From JBNAVJ01 sp049700455 (GTDB lineage: Bacteria > Bacteroidota > Ignavibacteria > Tepidaquicellales > Tepidaquicellaceae): a stretch of DNA of 64,000 nt. Positions 28,101 to 36,222 of this stretch are shown here, piece by piece. The DNA lies in contig JBNAVJ010000010.1 in assembly GCA_049700455.1 (NCBI GenBank), positions 1-64,000 on the forward strand. Reading direction: 5' to 3'. Both the position numbers and the translations under genes were made by a program. The notes under the pieces are model-generated. The model worked only from the letters and a program-made list of their open reading frames with translations, was not told where the DNA came from and searched no databases. Position 1 is the first letter of the stretch. Each line of letters starts with the position of its first letter.

Positions 28101-28314
28101 CGGATTGCCGTATGATAGCAGAGTAGAGATAATGTTGTATGACATAACCGGACGGGAGATAAAGAAACTGGTAAGCGAGACTCAAAAGGCAGGATATTAC
28201 ACACTGGAGGTTAACGGGATGGGTTTAGCGAGTGGAGTATATTTTTATCGTATAATGGCTGAAGGTAATGGCAACAGATATGTAATGACAAAGAAGATGA
28301 TGTTAGTAAAATAG
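22117..28314 (+). CDS. Giant secreted beta-helix protein with T9SS type A sorting domain
   Basis: 2065 residues with a signal peptide (hydrophobic residues about 18-32, cleavage near FSQ). Residues about 35-830 form a right-handed parallel beta-helix: at least 17 rungs end in a GIY-like motif (SKGIYANGS, LYGIYNNTT, FYGIYDSST, IYGIYFSTN). At about 928-1075 is an Ig-like module with APRIYYKRS and VVQYFVVAQD. A charged linker (about 1115-1200) follows, then a second beta-helix (about 1220-1730; DYIIIDGSNSGGTSRDLTISN). A fibronectin-like segment (PLPLLLSGFSGRV) and a T9SS type A domain (SQNYPNPFNPVTKIDYGLP, MLYDITGREIKKL, SGVYFYRI) end the protein. Likely a surface or released adhesin or polysaccharide-binding protein; no lyase active site is obvious. 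It follows the phage endolysin gene but its T9SS tag argues against a tail fibre. Confidence 0.88.
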   Translation: MVTIITLFTRNLLRVNKTLSLVFFLLLIHTRAFSQVTVSGSNGANGTYATLGAAFAAINGNSQTGMTITITITGNTTETATATLNAGAWNSITISPSGGSFTISGNIDGVPLINFNGADFVTIDGLNTGGNYLTISNTSTSNTSGTSTIKFINDAIRNTVQNCSVLGSATVPLATNGGNIFISTAATGGRGNDSITISNCKIGPAGTNLPSKGIYANGSTTNSQIANSNIVVKNCEIYDYFLTSGCAGIYILTGNTDWTIQDNKFYETATRTFTAAGTWNGIYFSNATYGNNIIIRGNIIGYSSNSQTGTLTLTGSTVAGSFQGIYLNTLPGATNPCIINKNIISDISLTSSTGTLYGIYNNTTASSNTINIDSNIVRNIATYTTTGAHCGIYAGSATTLTVNNNTIDNITRTGNAFIYGIQIVSPTNVTMNYNTISNLAINSATSTASIYGIYSLSSAVNVTGNYNNIFNISTTSTSSVTLGGIREYGVADNKTFQNNNIYNFSTAGPATFYGIYVSIGTVNISGNQIFKFRNYVSGSFYGIYDSSTTTSVTHTIANNTVKNLYTANGGATAMRVYGIYGLNSTSSTSNCYGNMVDSLVNTGRGAIYGIYFSTNQYLNVYGNTVRRLRSEGTGASGQVLAIYLSSEGTTTNCYQNTINSLYDSRWSIFGIYSKSGVTTNIYKNNLYDFNAPQSGSGGDSCTVYGICTGSSTGSSVTNVYNNFISDFRWNGTRYLGAGLYLFGSTSGTTHNYFYNTVYLQNTGTGATTVSLYANTTPTLDLRNNILVNTSSGGYAIGISRSSTTLTTYSGNSNNNCIYSGTPGPNNLIYSDGTNSDQTIAQYRARVAPRDGASFSENPPFVNISSTPYNLHLRTDVPTLCESGGTRVTSPIAITTDYDDDIRWGESGYTGTGTAVDIGADEFNGIPIDLVPPTISYTLLTNTSSTTNRTLSNFATITDASGVNTTSGTAPRIYYKRSTDANTFNDNTSLTNGWKWTEATNTSSPFSFTIDYSLLYGGGGVTVGDVVQYFVVAQDLATTPNVGINSGVFANPQASVNLQSNAFPIGGTINSYTIVSSPLAGTYTVGLSMFNKVTGKNLYYQTFTRIVKREVTEMDGSVNNTGTQKDVLVNINSTSRVKNTKQNIGFNSEKIEKESNPLTDNLQKTDDRTSIDKISPDVGIKKENKGQDVMVTRCYDEKMISNSRIRVIEVVEEYSVLMENGKPYTGPDAVIGLRNGIGTADSPNGVYTTITAAINDLNNRGVSGVVTFLLVDATYTGETLPLVINVINEYKPTSNNTVTIKPNTGISATVSGSVNNGAILKIYNTDYIIIDGSNSGGTSRDLTISNTSSTSPNVIWVGSSGTTPISNITVKNCILNNGANTSSAVVISDGGTVGNPGYFNNITIQNNQITKAYIGVYANGGTSPQQGSNLSYINNTLTSSGTDAIKYSGLYMQGVNGATVKGNVVANFESTSGEDDRGIWLASGTINATVERNNIYTLKYTGTGGYGSYGIAVTSVVSSCNDVIKNNLIYDISGDGWDYTSILTDNPMGIYLGGGTQTGVKIYNNSIYLSGNTLNQTSALSMGICLATGSTAEIRNNVIVNNLGLLSTTGYGATGIYLQSGISQLEGSDYNDIYVNPTGSGVKLIGKVSTTDYATLSAWRTATGQERLSITGDPGFTSTTNLQPDVNNVNCWNIHGKGYPISSVTDDYAGNGRSTSVSSGAPDIGAYEFTPSVTPSDATQSGTISDGNTTSYTVAGNVIAVITWHGTNLPTSLSAKYYSGVWPSNTPGGAQYSNVYFDLTPTGGSGYTYDLTLYYTPGLIGTISGENYLRLAHYTGGSWNQHQTEIPNTTNKSITVNGLSSFSAFAFGDANAPLPLLLSGFSGRVVNQRDVEMKWKTVKEYNNRGFEIERTISGKEEWKTVDFVKGMGTKESETEYMYVDRKLNTGKYRYRLKQIDNNGYYSYYDMTEEMEIGLPGKYDISQNYPNPFNPVTKIDYGLPYDSRVEIMLYDITGREIKKLVSETQKAGYYTLEVNGMGLASGVYFYRIMAEGNGNRYVMTKKMMLVK

Positions 28315-28325
28315 CATTGTAATGT

Positions 28326-28353
28326 GTAGCACAGGCAGGAATGCCTGTGCTAC
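28326..28353 (+). terminator. Perfect 12-bp hairpin after the beta-helix gene
   Basis: GTAGCACAGGCA (28326-28337), loop GGAA, TGCCTGTGCTAC (28342-28353), followed by GATTTTCT. It lies 11 bases past the stop, so it is a likely terminator. The T-run is modest, and the perfect symmetry also fits an interspersed palindromic repeat. The remaining bases up to 28570 hold nothing recognisable. Confidence 0.65.
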
Positions 28354-28570
28354 GATTTTCTGGTAAGATTTGTTTCCTCCCGAGTTTCTCATCAAACTAC
28401 GTCTAACAATAATTTTTACTAATAATTATGACGGTATGAATTGCGGGGTAATATATCCTGAATGATATTCAGGATACTCTGTGTAATAAACTTATTGGGC
28501 ATTTTCAACTTCATAGGAATGGAATATTAAAAGTTGGTAATGATATTTTAAATTGTAAAGATAAAATTGT

Positions 28571-28599
28571 TTGATATTGACTGATTGTTTTAATATAGT
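28571..28599 (+). promoter_or_regulatory. Sigma-70-type promoter of the T9SS subtilisin gene
   Basis: TTGATA (28571-28576), 17-base spacer, TATAGT (28594-28599), ATG 29 bases further at 28629. Both boxes are one or two mismatches from the standard consensus. Confidence 0.5.
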
Positions 28600-28628
28600 T
28601 AAATTTACTGTTAAAATATAAAAGTCAA

Positions 28629-30782
28629 ATGAAAAACTTAGTATTAAAAATTTTACCAGTAGTTTTGCTGGTACTTTTGTTTTCAGCCTTGAGATTCAAC
28701 AACAATAAAATTTCATATCCTTTTAGGGAATATATTGTTTCAAGTTCAAAAGAAACGAGTTTCGTTGTTTATGTTTTTTTTACTGATAAGGGACCAAATG
28801 CAGAAAGTAAATTGCAAAATCCACTTTCTCTTGTGACTCAGCGCTCGCTTGATAGAAGGAGGAAAGTACTACCAAAAGATAAATTGGTGGATATAACAGA
28901 TGTTCCTCTTTATGAACCTTATGTTCAGGAAGTGTCAAAAAGAGCTGTTGTAGTTCGAACCCATCTGCGCTGGCTTAATGCAGTAAGCATTGAGATAAAA
29001 AGGGATGATTTGTTTGATATTGCAGATTTGGATTTTGTAAGCAAAATTGAACCGGTTGAGAGGATGCGCTTAAAGACAGAAAATAACGAACAGTTGACAG
29101 ATGCCTTTCAGCAGAGACAACCTCTGGTACAGGATTATCCGTTAGTAGATTCGCTAAACTATGGGTCTGGAGTTACACAAATATCACAAATCACTGTTAA
29201 TCTTGTTCATAACGAAGGTATCTATGGTCAGGGTGTAATAATAGCACATTTTGATACAGGATATGACAACCTGAACCATGAAGTTTTTACAACGCTTCCG
29301 ATGAAAATATTGAAAAAGAAAGATTTTCAAACAGGAGACACAGTTAATTTATATCAGAATTCACACGGTCAGGCTACTCTTTCACTAATAGGAGGATATA
29401 AGCCGGGTTCTATGATAGGCCCTTCATTTCGAGCCGCATTCATTCTTTGCAGGACAGAAGTAGTTGACTGGGAACGACCAATTGAAATGGACTATTGGGC
29501 TGCTGCAGCACAGATGGCTGATAGTATGGGGGCGGATATAATCTCAAGTTCATTGGGGTATCTTGGGTTTGACCCTGGTTATCAAAGCTGGTACTGGTGG
29601 GATATGAACGGTGATAGAATGCCAGTTTCCATTGCAGCAGATTATGCTGCATATAAAGGTATTATAGTAAGTAATTCCGCTGGTAATAACGGACCCAATT
29701 CCCAGCATAATACCTTGAATGGACCCGCGGATGGGGATAGTGTTTTGACGGTTGGTGCAGTATCTTCCACAGGGGCTATTGCAAGCTTTAGTTCGGTTGG
29801 GCCTACGACCGATAGTATCAATGGGATTCCAGCTCCTCGGATTAAGCCAGATGTACTGGCACAGGGGGTTGGAAATTATGTTGCAGGTTCGACAGGTTAC
29901 ACTTCTGGTTCAGGGACATCGTTTTCCTGCCCGCTGGTGTCTGGTGTTTGTGGGTTGGTATTGTCTGCCAATAAGAATCTTACCCCTATGCAGGTTATAG
30001 GAATTTTAAGAAAATTCGGGAATAATAGTTCCAATCCAAACAATACCTATGGTTGGGGAATTGTGAATGCAAAACTTTCAGTTGACTCTGCAAGAAAACT
30101 GGACAATACACCGCCAATAATTATCCACACTCAACCCTTTACCAATACTACCAATACAGGTACAATTACTCTAAAGGCAAGAGTTTTTGATAATGGAATA
30201 ATCAGATATACAAGAAGCGGGGAGGCTCCGAGAATTTATTATAGAAAAAATTCGGGCGGAGGTTGGACATCATATACATCTGCTAACTATGTTTCAATGA
30301 ATCTGGATACGTTTTATTTTCAAATTCCTGGAAGTTCGTTAAACACGCAGGTAGAATATTATTTTGCTGCTCAGGATATTGCATTACCATCACCGTTGGT
30401 ATCAACTTTACCAGCAGGTGGGAGTGGGGTAAATCCACCCGGTTCCATCCCCCCACCGACGAGGTTTATGTTTACAGTTGGAAGTGTGAGTGTGGTAACT
30501 CACAACAATTCAGTCCCGAATGAGTTTAAGTTGCATCAGAATTACCCTAACCCCTTTAACCCATCTACTATGATAACATTTGATGTAAAGGAAAATAGTT
30601 TTGTTATGTTAAAGATTTATGATATTGGCGGTCGATTGATGAGAACTCTTTTAAGTAGAAATATGCAAGCAGGGAGTTATAGTATTAACTTTGATGGAAC
30701 TGACCTTCCCAGTGGTGTATATATAGCCAGAATGACAGCAGGAACTTTTGTTGACACTAAGAAGATGCTCCTTTTAAAATAA
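28629..30782 (+). CDS. Secreted subtilisin-like serine protease (S8) with T9SS sorting domain
   Basis: 717 residues. Signal peptide at about 5-22. A propeptide region (about 45-180) is followed by the S8 catalytic domain with Asp209 (IIAHFDTGYD), His246 (NSHGQAT), oxyanion Asn353 (SNSAGNNGPN) and Ser431 (GSGTSFSCPLVSG): a complete set. An Ig-like module (about 495-640) contains APRIYYRKN and VEYYFAAQD and is like one in the preceding gene's product. The C-terminus is a T9SS type A domain (HQNYPNPFNPSTMITFDV, LKIYDIGGRLMRTL, SGVYIARM, ending KKMLLLK). It is predicted to be exported to the cell surface or medium and to degrade proteins there. Monocistronic, with its own promoter. Confidence 0.9.
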   Translation: MKNLVLKILPVVLLVLLFSALRFNNNKISYPFREYIVSSSKETSFVVYVFFTDKGPNAESKLQNPLSLVTQRSLDRRRKVLPKDKLVDITDVPLYEPYVQEVSKRAVVVRTHLRWLNAVSIEIKRDDLFDIADLDFVSKIEPVERMRLKTENNEQLTDAFQQRQPLVQDYPLVDSLNYGSGVTQISQITVNLVHNEGIYGQGVIIAHFDTGYDNLNHEVFTTLPMKILKKKDFQTGDTVNLYQNSHGQATLSLIGGYKPGSMIGPSFRAAFILCRTEVVDWERPIEMDYWAAAAQMADSMGADIISSSLGYLGFDPGYQSWYWWDMNGDRMPVSIAADYAAYKGIIVSNSAGNNGPNSQHNTLNGPADGDSVLTVGAVSSTGAIASFSSVGPTTDSINGIPAPRIKPDVLAQGVGNYVAGSTGYTSGSGTSFSCPLVSGVCGLVLSANKNLTPMQVIGILRKFGNNSSNPNNTYGWGIVNAKLSVDSARKLDNTPPIIIHTQPFTNTTNTGTITLKARVFDNGIIRYTRSGEAPRIYYRKNSGGGWTSYTSANYVSMNLDTFYFQIPGSSLNTQVEYYFAAQDIALPSPLVSTLPAGGSGVNPPGSIPPPTRFMFTVGSVSVVTHNNSVPNEFKLHQNYPNPFNPSTMITFDVKENSFVMLKIYDIGGRLMRTLLSRNMQAGSYSINFDGTDLPSGVYIARMTAGTFVDTKKMLLLK

Positions 30783-30833
30783 ATATGTATAAAAGCAAAA
30801 GAATTCCTGCTATAAGATGGCTTTTTTATATCA

Positions 30834-30860
30834 TTGATTTTACAAACGGAATATTATAAT
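30834..30860 (+). promoter_or_regulatory. Possible promoter of the PpiD/SurA-like gene
   Basis: A perfect TATAAT at 30855-30860 lies 45 bases before the ATG. The best -35 partner, TTGATT at 30834-30839, has a short 15-base spacer. GAGGAGC near 30891-30897 is the ribosome site. Confidence 0.4.
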
Positions 30861-30905
30861 TTAATAGTTTTTGAAATTTGATTTAATAGAGGAGCACTGA
30901 ACTGA

Positions 30906-33083
30906 ATGGATAAACCTAAGAAGCAAGCACCAAAGGGCGTAATGAATAAATTACGCGATAAAATGCCTCTCATAATTATTTTCCTGATAGTGGCTTTTTT
31001 AGGGACTATTATTTTCGAATGGGGAATGAACTATTTGGGGCTCAGGACGCAAAAAGTTGTATTTGCAAAGGTTAATGGAGAGGAGATTTCATATGAGGAG
31101 TACAATAAACTGCTTGAACAACAGCTCGATGCCTTTAAAAAACAAAACAATGGCAAGGATCCAGATGATGTAAACCTTGCTAATCTGAAAGAGCAGGTTT
31201 GGAATTCGCTGGTTCAACAGGTTTTGATGAAACAGGAGATGAAAAAGTTAGGGATAACAGTATCAGATAATGAGATTATTGATTGGATATATAACAATCC
31301 AGAGACTCTACCTGAGGAAATAAAGAGGAATTTTATGGATTCCACCGGGGTTTTCAATTACGATTTATATCAGCAGGCTCTTTCAATGAAGACGCAGGAA
31401 GTAACTCAATTCTGGGCTCAGGTTGAAGCTTATTTAAGAGAGGTTTTGCTGGCGGAAAAGCTCCAACAAAAACTTTTATCTACAGTAAATGTAACAGAGG
31501 GGGAAGTCCTGCAAAAATATCGGGACGATTACCTTACCGCAGATATAAATTATGTGTTGTTAGATATAAATAGTGTAACCGATACAAATCTTTTTAAAGT
31601 AACAGATGATGAGTTGCGAAAGTATTATGATGAACATAAAGAGGAATTCAAACAGGATGCAGCGGTTAGATTCAAATATTTGATTTTCTCTGATACCCCG
31701 ACATCCGAAGATTCTGCTCTTATTTATAAGCAATTACAGAGCCTGGTAAAATTGATGAAGAATGCAACGGTAGAAGATTCATCACTTATAAAGCTTGTAA
31801 ATGAAGAGTCAGCATTTCCATATAATGACCAATTTCAGAAACCAGGAGGCTTGCAAAGCGGTGCTTTGAATTTTCTTTTCAGTGCGAAAAAAGATAGCAC
31901 TTCTGATGTGATTAAGGATGCAGATGGATATAAAGTAATTAAGCTGCTGGACATACGAGAAGGTGAAGATACCTATGTCAATGCATCACATATACTCGTG
32001 AATTTTGGTACGGATACTACCACAGCTAAGAAAAGAGCTGAAGAAATTCTTGCACGTTTGAAAAAGGGTGAGAAGTTTGAAGATGTTGCCAGAGAGGTTT
32101 CTGATGATCCATCTGCAAAAACTAATAATGGGAATCTTGGCTGGTTTACGAAAGGGGTAATGGTAAAAGAATTTGAAGATGCGTGTTTCAATGCAAAAGT
32201 TGGTGAATTAATAGGTCCCATCAAGACACAGTACGGTTTTCATATTATTAAATTGAATGATAGGTCAAAGAAAGAATTCAAATTTGCAGAGATAAGAAGA
32301 GCAGTTACTCCAAGTCCAAGAACAAAGGATATTGCAAGAAAAAGAGCTGCTGATTTTGTAAAACAAATAGAGCAAGGGTCATCAATGTTTTCCTGTGGCA
32401 GAGGAGGAAAAATTACTTTTGATTCTCTTGCAAAGTCGATGAATATAAATGTGAATGTAACTCCTGAAATTACAGAGGATGGGAGTGTGCCTGGTATAGG
32501 TCAGAATAAAACTTTAATAAATTTTGGATTGGATAATAAAGTAGGGAAGTTATTTGGTCCTGTAAAGGTTCAGGGTGGATTTGGTGTTTATCAAATTGTA
32601 CAGAAGATACAGGCAGGATATAAGAATTTTGATTCAATAAAGGTGAGTTTTATTAAACCCCTTGTAGAGCGTCAGAAAAAGTATGATTATCTAATCAGCA
32701 AAGCTAACGAGATGAAAGGTAAAATTGTCAATGGCGACTTGATGAGTTTAAAGACTCAATATCCACAATATATTTATGACAGTGCTGACTCAATGTCAGT
32801 TTCTAAGCCAAATAATAAGATAGGAATTGAATATCCGATTTTTAATGCAATTTACAATATGAAGATAGGTGAGATATCGCAGCCTATAAAAGCGACTCGT
32901 GGTATTTATATTGTTCAGGTAAAGAATATGAAAGGTTTTGACGAGAATGAATATGCAACAAAACAAGCTGATATACGCAAGCAGTTGATGACAAACAAGC
33001 AGCAGACATTTGTTCAGGAATGGCTCACTGAAGTAAAGAATAAAGCAAAGATTGAAGACAATAGAGATAGATTCTTCTTATAA
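30906..33083 (+). CDS. Membrane-anchored peptidyl-prolyl isomerase/chaperone (PpiD/SurA-like)
   Basis: 725 residues. A cytoplasmic basic N-terminus, one membrane helix at about 19-40 (PLIIIFLIVAFLGTIIFEWG) and a large periplasmic part, the PpiD layout. Residues about 50-230 form the SurA_N-like helical chaperone region (VNGEEISYEEYNKLLEQQL). A parvulin domain follows at about 355-460 (VNASHILVNFG, LGWFTKGVMVKEFEDACF, GFHIIKLND). A second degenerate parvulin-like region is near 630-685 (MKIGEISQPIKATRGIYIVQV). It probably helps fold proteins leaving the Sec translocon, which fits the many exported proteins encoded around it. A strong terminator follows. It could equally be called a SurA homologue, but the uncleaved anchor favours PpiD. 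Confidence 0.85.
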   Translation: MDKPKKQAPKGVMNKLRDKMPLIIIFLIVAFLGTIIFEWGMNYLGLRTQKVVFAKVNGEEISYEEYNKLLEQQLDAFKKQNNGKDPDDVNLANLKEQVWNSLVQQVLMKQEMKKLGITVSDNEIIDWIYNNPETLPEEIKRNFMDSTGVFNYDLYQQALSMKTQEVTQFWAQVEAYLREVLLAEKLQQKLLSTVNVTEGEVLQKYRDDYLTADINYVLLDINSVTDTNLFKVTDDELRKYYDEHKEEFKQDAAVRFKYLIFSDTPTSEDSALIYKQLQSLVKLMKNATVEDSSLIKLVNEESAFPYNDQFQKPGGLQSGALNFLFSAKKDSTSDVIKDADGYKVIKLLDIREGEDTYVNASHILVNFGTDTTTAKKRAEEILARLKKGEKFEDVAREVSDDPSAKTNNGNLGWFTKGVMVKEFEDACFNAKVGELIGPIKTQYGFHIIKLNDRSKKEFKFAEIRRAVTPSPRTKDIARKRAADFVKQIEQGSSMFSCGRGGKITFDSLAKSMNINVNVTPEITEDGSVPGIGQNKTLINFGLDNKVGKLFGPVKVQGGFGVYQIVQKIQAGYKNFDSIKVSFIKPLVERQKKYDYLISKANEMKGKIVNGDLMSLKTQYPQYIYDSADSMSVSKPNNKIGIEYPIFNAIYNMKIGEISQPIKATRGIYIVQVKNMKGFDENEYATKQADIRKQLMTNKQQTFVQEWLTEVKNKAKIEDNRDRFFL

Positions 33084-33100
33084 TATAAAAAGTGTATTTA

Positions 33101-33147
33101 AATCCATTATGCCGGAACTGAAAGGTTAGTTCATAATGGATTTTTTT
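33101..33147 (+). terminator. Strong Rho-independent terminator after the PpiD-like gene
   Basis: Perfect 11-bp stem AATCCATTATG (33101-33111) / CATAATGGATT (33132-33142), a 20-base loop with an inner AACT/AGTT pairing, and a seven-T run ending at 33147. It lies just before the next ATG at 33161, so the permease gene needs read-through or a promoter inside or near the hairpin. Confidence 0.85.
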
Positions 33148-33160
33148 ATTAATTAAAAAA

Positions 33161-35227
33161 ATGGAAACAGCAGAATCATCCTTTTCATCCGATAGTGGTC
33201 GGTCTAAGGCGATAAAAGTTATTGTACTGACCACCGTAATGTTCACTTTCATATCCTACTGGAGAGCTGCAGCAATTGTAATAGGAGATCTTGGTTCTAC
33301 GATGTATTACATCGGAGGAATTGCCGAGCAATTTATCGGGAAAGTTGCCCCTTATTTTATACTAATACTGATGTTGTTTGCGTATGCCGTATATCTGTTA
33401 TATCAGGAGTCATCAATATTATTTACCAGAGGAGGGGTATATCGGGTTGTAAAGAATGCTCTTGGAGGATGGTTTGCAAAAATCTCAGTTAGCGCTCTGG
33501 TATTTGATTATGTTCTGACGGGTCCTATAAGCAGTGTATCTGCTGGACAATATTTTGCTGGACTTCTAAATGACGTCTTTAAGATGTTGAGTATTAATAT
33601 TGTCCTTGATAGAGGCATTGTGTCTATGATTGTTGCTGTGATAATTATTCTTTATTTCTACTGGGAAAATGTAAAAGGCATAGATGAGTCATCTGACAAG
33701 GCATTGAAGATATTTATAGTAACGGCAATAATGGGTGTGATTATTCTCGCCTGGGGTATATATACATTATATAACAAGCCTGAACCGTTTCTGTCACATT
33801 TACCTCCCCTGAAATTGGAACTTCCCGATGAAGCCTACGGATGGTTGAAAAACATAGATTGGATAAGGTCAATAGGGTTAATAAGCGTTTTGATAGCTTT
33901 CGGACACACCTTGCTTGCCCTTAGCGGTGCTGAAACACTTGGGCAGGTGTATCGCGAAATTGAGTACCCGAAACTGAAAAATATGAGGCAGACAATAATG
34001 GTTATATTTGTTTTTACTGTGATAATGACACCGGGGGTATCATTTCTTGCAGTGATGTTAATTCCAGACAATGTGCGTCCACAATATCTTGATAACCTTA
34101 TTGGTGGCATCACAATGTTTCTTTACGCGCCTCCATATATTAGAATCATACTACAGATTTTTGTAGTCATTGTTGGAGTTTTGATTTTATCTGCTGCTTG
34201 TAATACAGCTATAGTTGGAGTCAACAGTGTTCTCAACAGGGTAGCAGAAGATAAAGTTTTAACAGATTGGTTCAGAAAGCCTCATAAGAAATATGGAACC
34301 TCTTACAGAATACTAACCCTTGTGGCTGTCCTTCAAATTGGTACGATTATTATTTCACGGGGAGATGTGATAATTCTGGGAGAAGCATACGCGTTTGGGG
34401 TGATATGGAGCTTAACGTTTAAAGCTCTCTCAATGGTTGTTCTACGATATAAGGATAAGAGAGCTCGCGAATGGAGAGTGCCGCTAAACATTGATATTAA
34501 AGCATTTCATTTACCGATAGGTTTACTATTAATCTTTTTGCTTTTATTCTCTGCTGCAATGATAAATCTTTTCACTAAACCATTAGCAACGGTGTCCGGG
34601 TTAATATTTACGTTGACTTTTTTCATTACGTTTGTTGTTTCCGAACAGGTTGTTAAACGAAAAACAATTCAGGAACATAATATTACAGAAGAAGAATATG
34701 AAACAATTCATCAGGAGCGCATACTTGAGCATTTTAATCTTGATGATGAAACGCAAATAACACCTGAGTCGATTGAAAGCACACATCCTAACAGAATATT
34801 GGTAGCTGTTAAAGACCCAAACAATCTAAATCATCTGAAAAAAACCATTGAGGAAATTGATACAGAAAATACTGATATCATTGTTATGGTAGCAAGAGTT
34901 TTTAAGGATAAGCAAAATGTAGAGGTCAAACCTGATATAGAAGAAGACGAAAGAGTCCTGTTTACCGAAGTGGTTAATATATCTGAAATAATTGGTAAAC
35001 CTGTAATTCCGATAGTTGTTCCGACTAATAATGCATTCTATTCAATAATGAATGTCGCTCATTCATTGCAGGTAAAGGAGATAATCATTGGCTTATCGGC
35101 TAAATTTAAGCCTGATATACAAATGCAACAGCTTGCTTTGATGTGGGGAGCTATTCACCCTGATGAGTCAACAAAAGTGAAACTTAGAATAATTGCTGAC
35201 AATAAAGAGTATAGTATTGAATTATAA
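33161..35227 (+). CDS. APC-superfamily permease with C-terminal USP-like cytoplasmic domain
   Basis: 688 residues. Residues about 20-510 carry some twelve hydrophobic segments of the amino acid-polyamine-organocation fold (for example SALVFDYVLTGPISSVSAGQYF near 110, with the unwound-helix glycine pattern, and SIGLISVLIAFGHTLLALSGAETLGQV near 240). Residues about 530-688 are soluble and resemble a universal stress protein fold (NRILVAVKDPNNLNHL at its start, VKEIIIGLSAKFKPD later), a probable nucleotide- or signal-binding regulatory tail. The substrate is unknown. Only 14 bases separate the start from the upstream terminator's T-run, and there is no clear Shine-Dalgarno. Monocistronic in appearance. 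Confidence 0.82.
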   Translation: METAESSFSSDSGRSKAIKVIVLTTVMFTFISYWRAAAIVIGDLGSTMYYIGGIAEQFIGKVAPYFILILMLFAYAVYLLYQESSILFTRGGVYRVVKNALGGWFAKISVSALVFDYVLTGPISSVSAGQYFAGLLNDVFKMLSINIVLDRGIVSMIVAVIIILYFYWENVKGIDESSDKALKIFIVTAIMGVIILAWGIYTLYNKPEPFLSHLPPLKLELPDEAYGWLKNIDWIRSIGLISVLIAFGHTLLALSGAETLGQVYREIEYPKLKNMRQTIMVIFVFTVIMTPGVSFLAVMLIPDNVRPQYLDNLIGGITMFLYAPPYIRIILQIFVVIVGVLILSAACNTAIVGVNSVLNRVAEDKVLTDWFRKPHKKYGTSYRILTLVAVLQIGTIIISRGDVIILGEAYAFGVIWSLTFKALSMVVLRYKDKRAREWRVPLNIDIKAFHLPIGLLLIFLLLFSAAMINLFTKPLATVSGLIFTLTFFITFVVSEQVVKRKTIQEHNITEEEYETIHQERILEHFNLDDETQITPESIESTHPNRILVAVKDPNNLNHLKKTIEEIDTENTDIIVMVARVFKDKQNVEVKPDIEEDERVLFTEVVNISEIIGKPVIPIVVPTNNAFYSIMNVAHSLQVKEIIIGLSAKFKPDIQMQQLALMWGAIHPDESTKVKLRIIADNKEYSIEL

Positions 35228-35331
35228 TTCTTGAAAAAGATGAGAATATAAGTAATGGCAAACTTATATGGCAAAATTTATTATATCACATTTGCTATTA
35301 TTCTGAGTTTACAGCTTAATTGATTGTTTAG

Positions 35332-36054
35332 ATGACATACAGCAGGATAGTTTTTATATTGTTTATAATAATAACAATTCCACTGGAGGGAACCACACAG
35401 GATTTTATAAAGCATCTTCAGATAATTCCAACTATAAATTACATCACTTCGGCTACGATACAGTTAAATCCTTTTACAACTGATATAGTAGAAAAGAATT
35501 CTTCAGTAGAGCTTAAAGGGGGGTATGGTTATGGGCTTATTATCAAACAAAAGTTATTTGGGAGCGGATTAGATATAGGCTTAGGTTCAGAATACATTCG
35601 GATTGAAGATAATGAACTTGTTGAAACGCTTGAAGAGGATACAAGTATTATTAGAGGCAGGGTTACAGAGACTGTTGAAATGATACCAATTGAATTAACA
35701 GTATATTTTACTCTACCGGAGGTAGTTAAAAATCTAAATATTTTTCTTGGCGGAGGAGGTGGGATATATTTTGGTGATAGGAGCCGACATTTTGCAAATA
35801 TGACAACAACAACAGAATATAAACGTCCAATGCCAGGAATTATTGTGCTTGTTGGGACAGAATACCGTGTACATAGAAATTTATCAGTTTATTTTGAAGC
35901 ACGTTTTCGACAGGCAGGATATAGAGTGAGAAGCACTTTTCCGCGAGATTATGTAATTTATCAAGGGATTCCTTACTATTTCAATTCTGTTCTTGATTCA
36001 AAAGTTTTTATTGATGGATTGAAATTAAGTCTTGGGATAGGAGTGAATTTTTAG
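35332..36054 (+). CDS. Predicted outer-membrane beta-barrel protein
   Basis: 240 residues. Signal peptide (hydrophobic residues about 6-20, cleavage near TTQ). The rest alternates polar and hydrophobic residues in strands (GYGYGLIIKQKLFGSGLDIGLGSEYIRI; LSVYFEARFRQAGYRV) and ends LSLGIGVNF, with the C-terminal Phe typical of outer-membrane barrels recognised by BamA. Eight strands would fit the length. No enzymatic motif, function unknown. A bidirectional terminator separates it from the convergent macroglobulin gene. Confidence 0.65.
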   Translation: MTYSRIVFILFIIITIPLEGTTQDFIKHLQIIPTINYITSATIQLNPFTTDIVEKNSSVELKGGYGYGLIIKQKLFGSGLDIGLGSEYIRIEDNELVETLEEDTSIIRGRVTETVEMIPIELTVYFTLPEVVKNLNIFLGGGGGIYFGDRSRHFANMTTTTEYKRPMPGIIVLVGTEYRVHRNLSVYFEARFRQAGYRVRSTFPRDYVIYQGIPYYFNSVLDSKVFIDGLKLSLGIGVNF

Positions 36055-36179
36055 AGTAAATTTTTGTTATAACGGACTATAAGAAGAAATTATAACTATC
36101 ATTTTTTAAAAGTAGTTATAATTATTGATATTATAAATTACTTAAGGTAGGTGATATTTTTATTTGTAATAATAAAGGA

Positions 36180-36214
36180 GAGCCCTTCTGAAAAAGAAGG
36201 GCTCCCTTATATTT
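36180..36214. terminator. Bidirectional terminator between convergent genes
   Basis: Stem GAGCCCTTCT (36180-36189) / AGAAGGGCTC (36195-36204), loop of five bases, with ATTTTTT on the plus side (to 36216) and an AT-rich tract on the minus side. It lies between the barrel gene stop at 36054 and the macroglobulin stop at 36223. Confidence 0.85.
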
Positions 36215-36222
36215 TTTACAGT

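Noticed and set aside
22117..28314. Phage tail fibre belonging to the head cassette
   Set aside because: The product has a signal peptide and a T9SS sorting domain and its own likely promoter, so it is a host exported protein.
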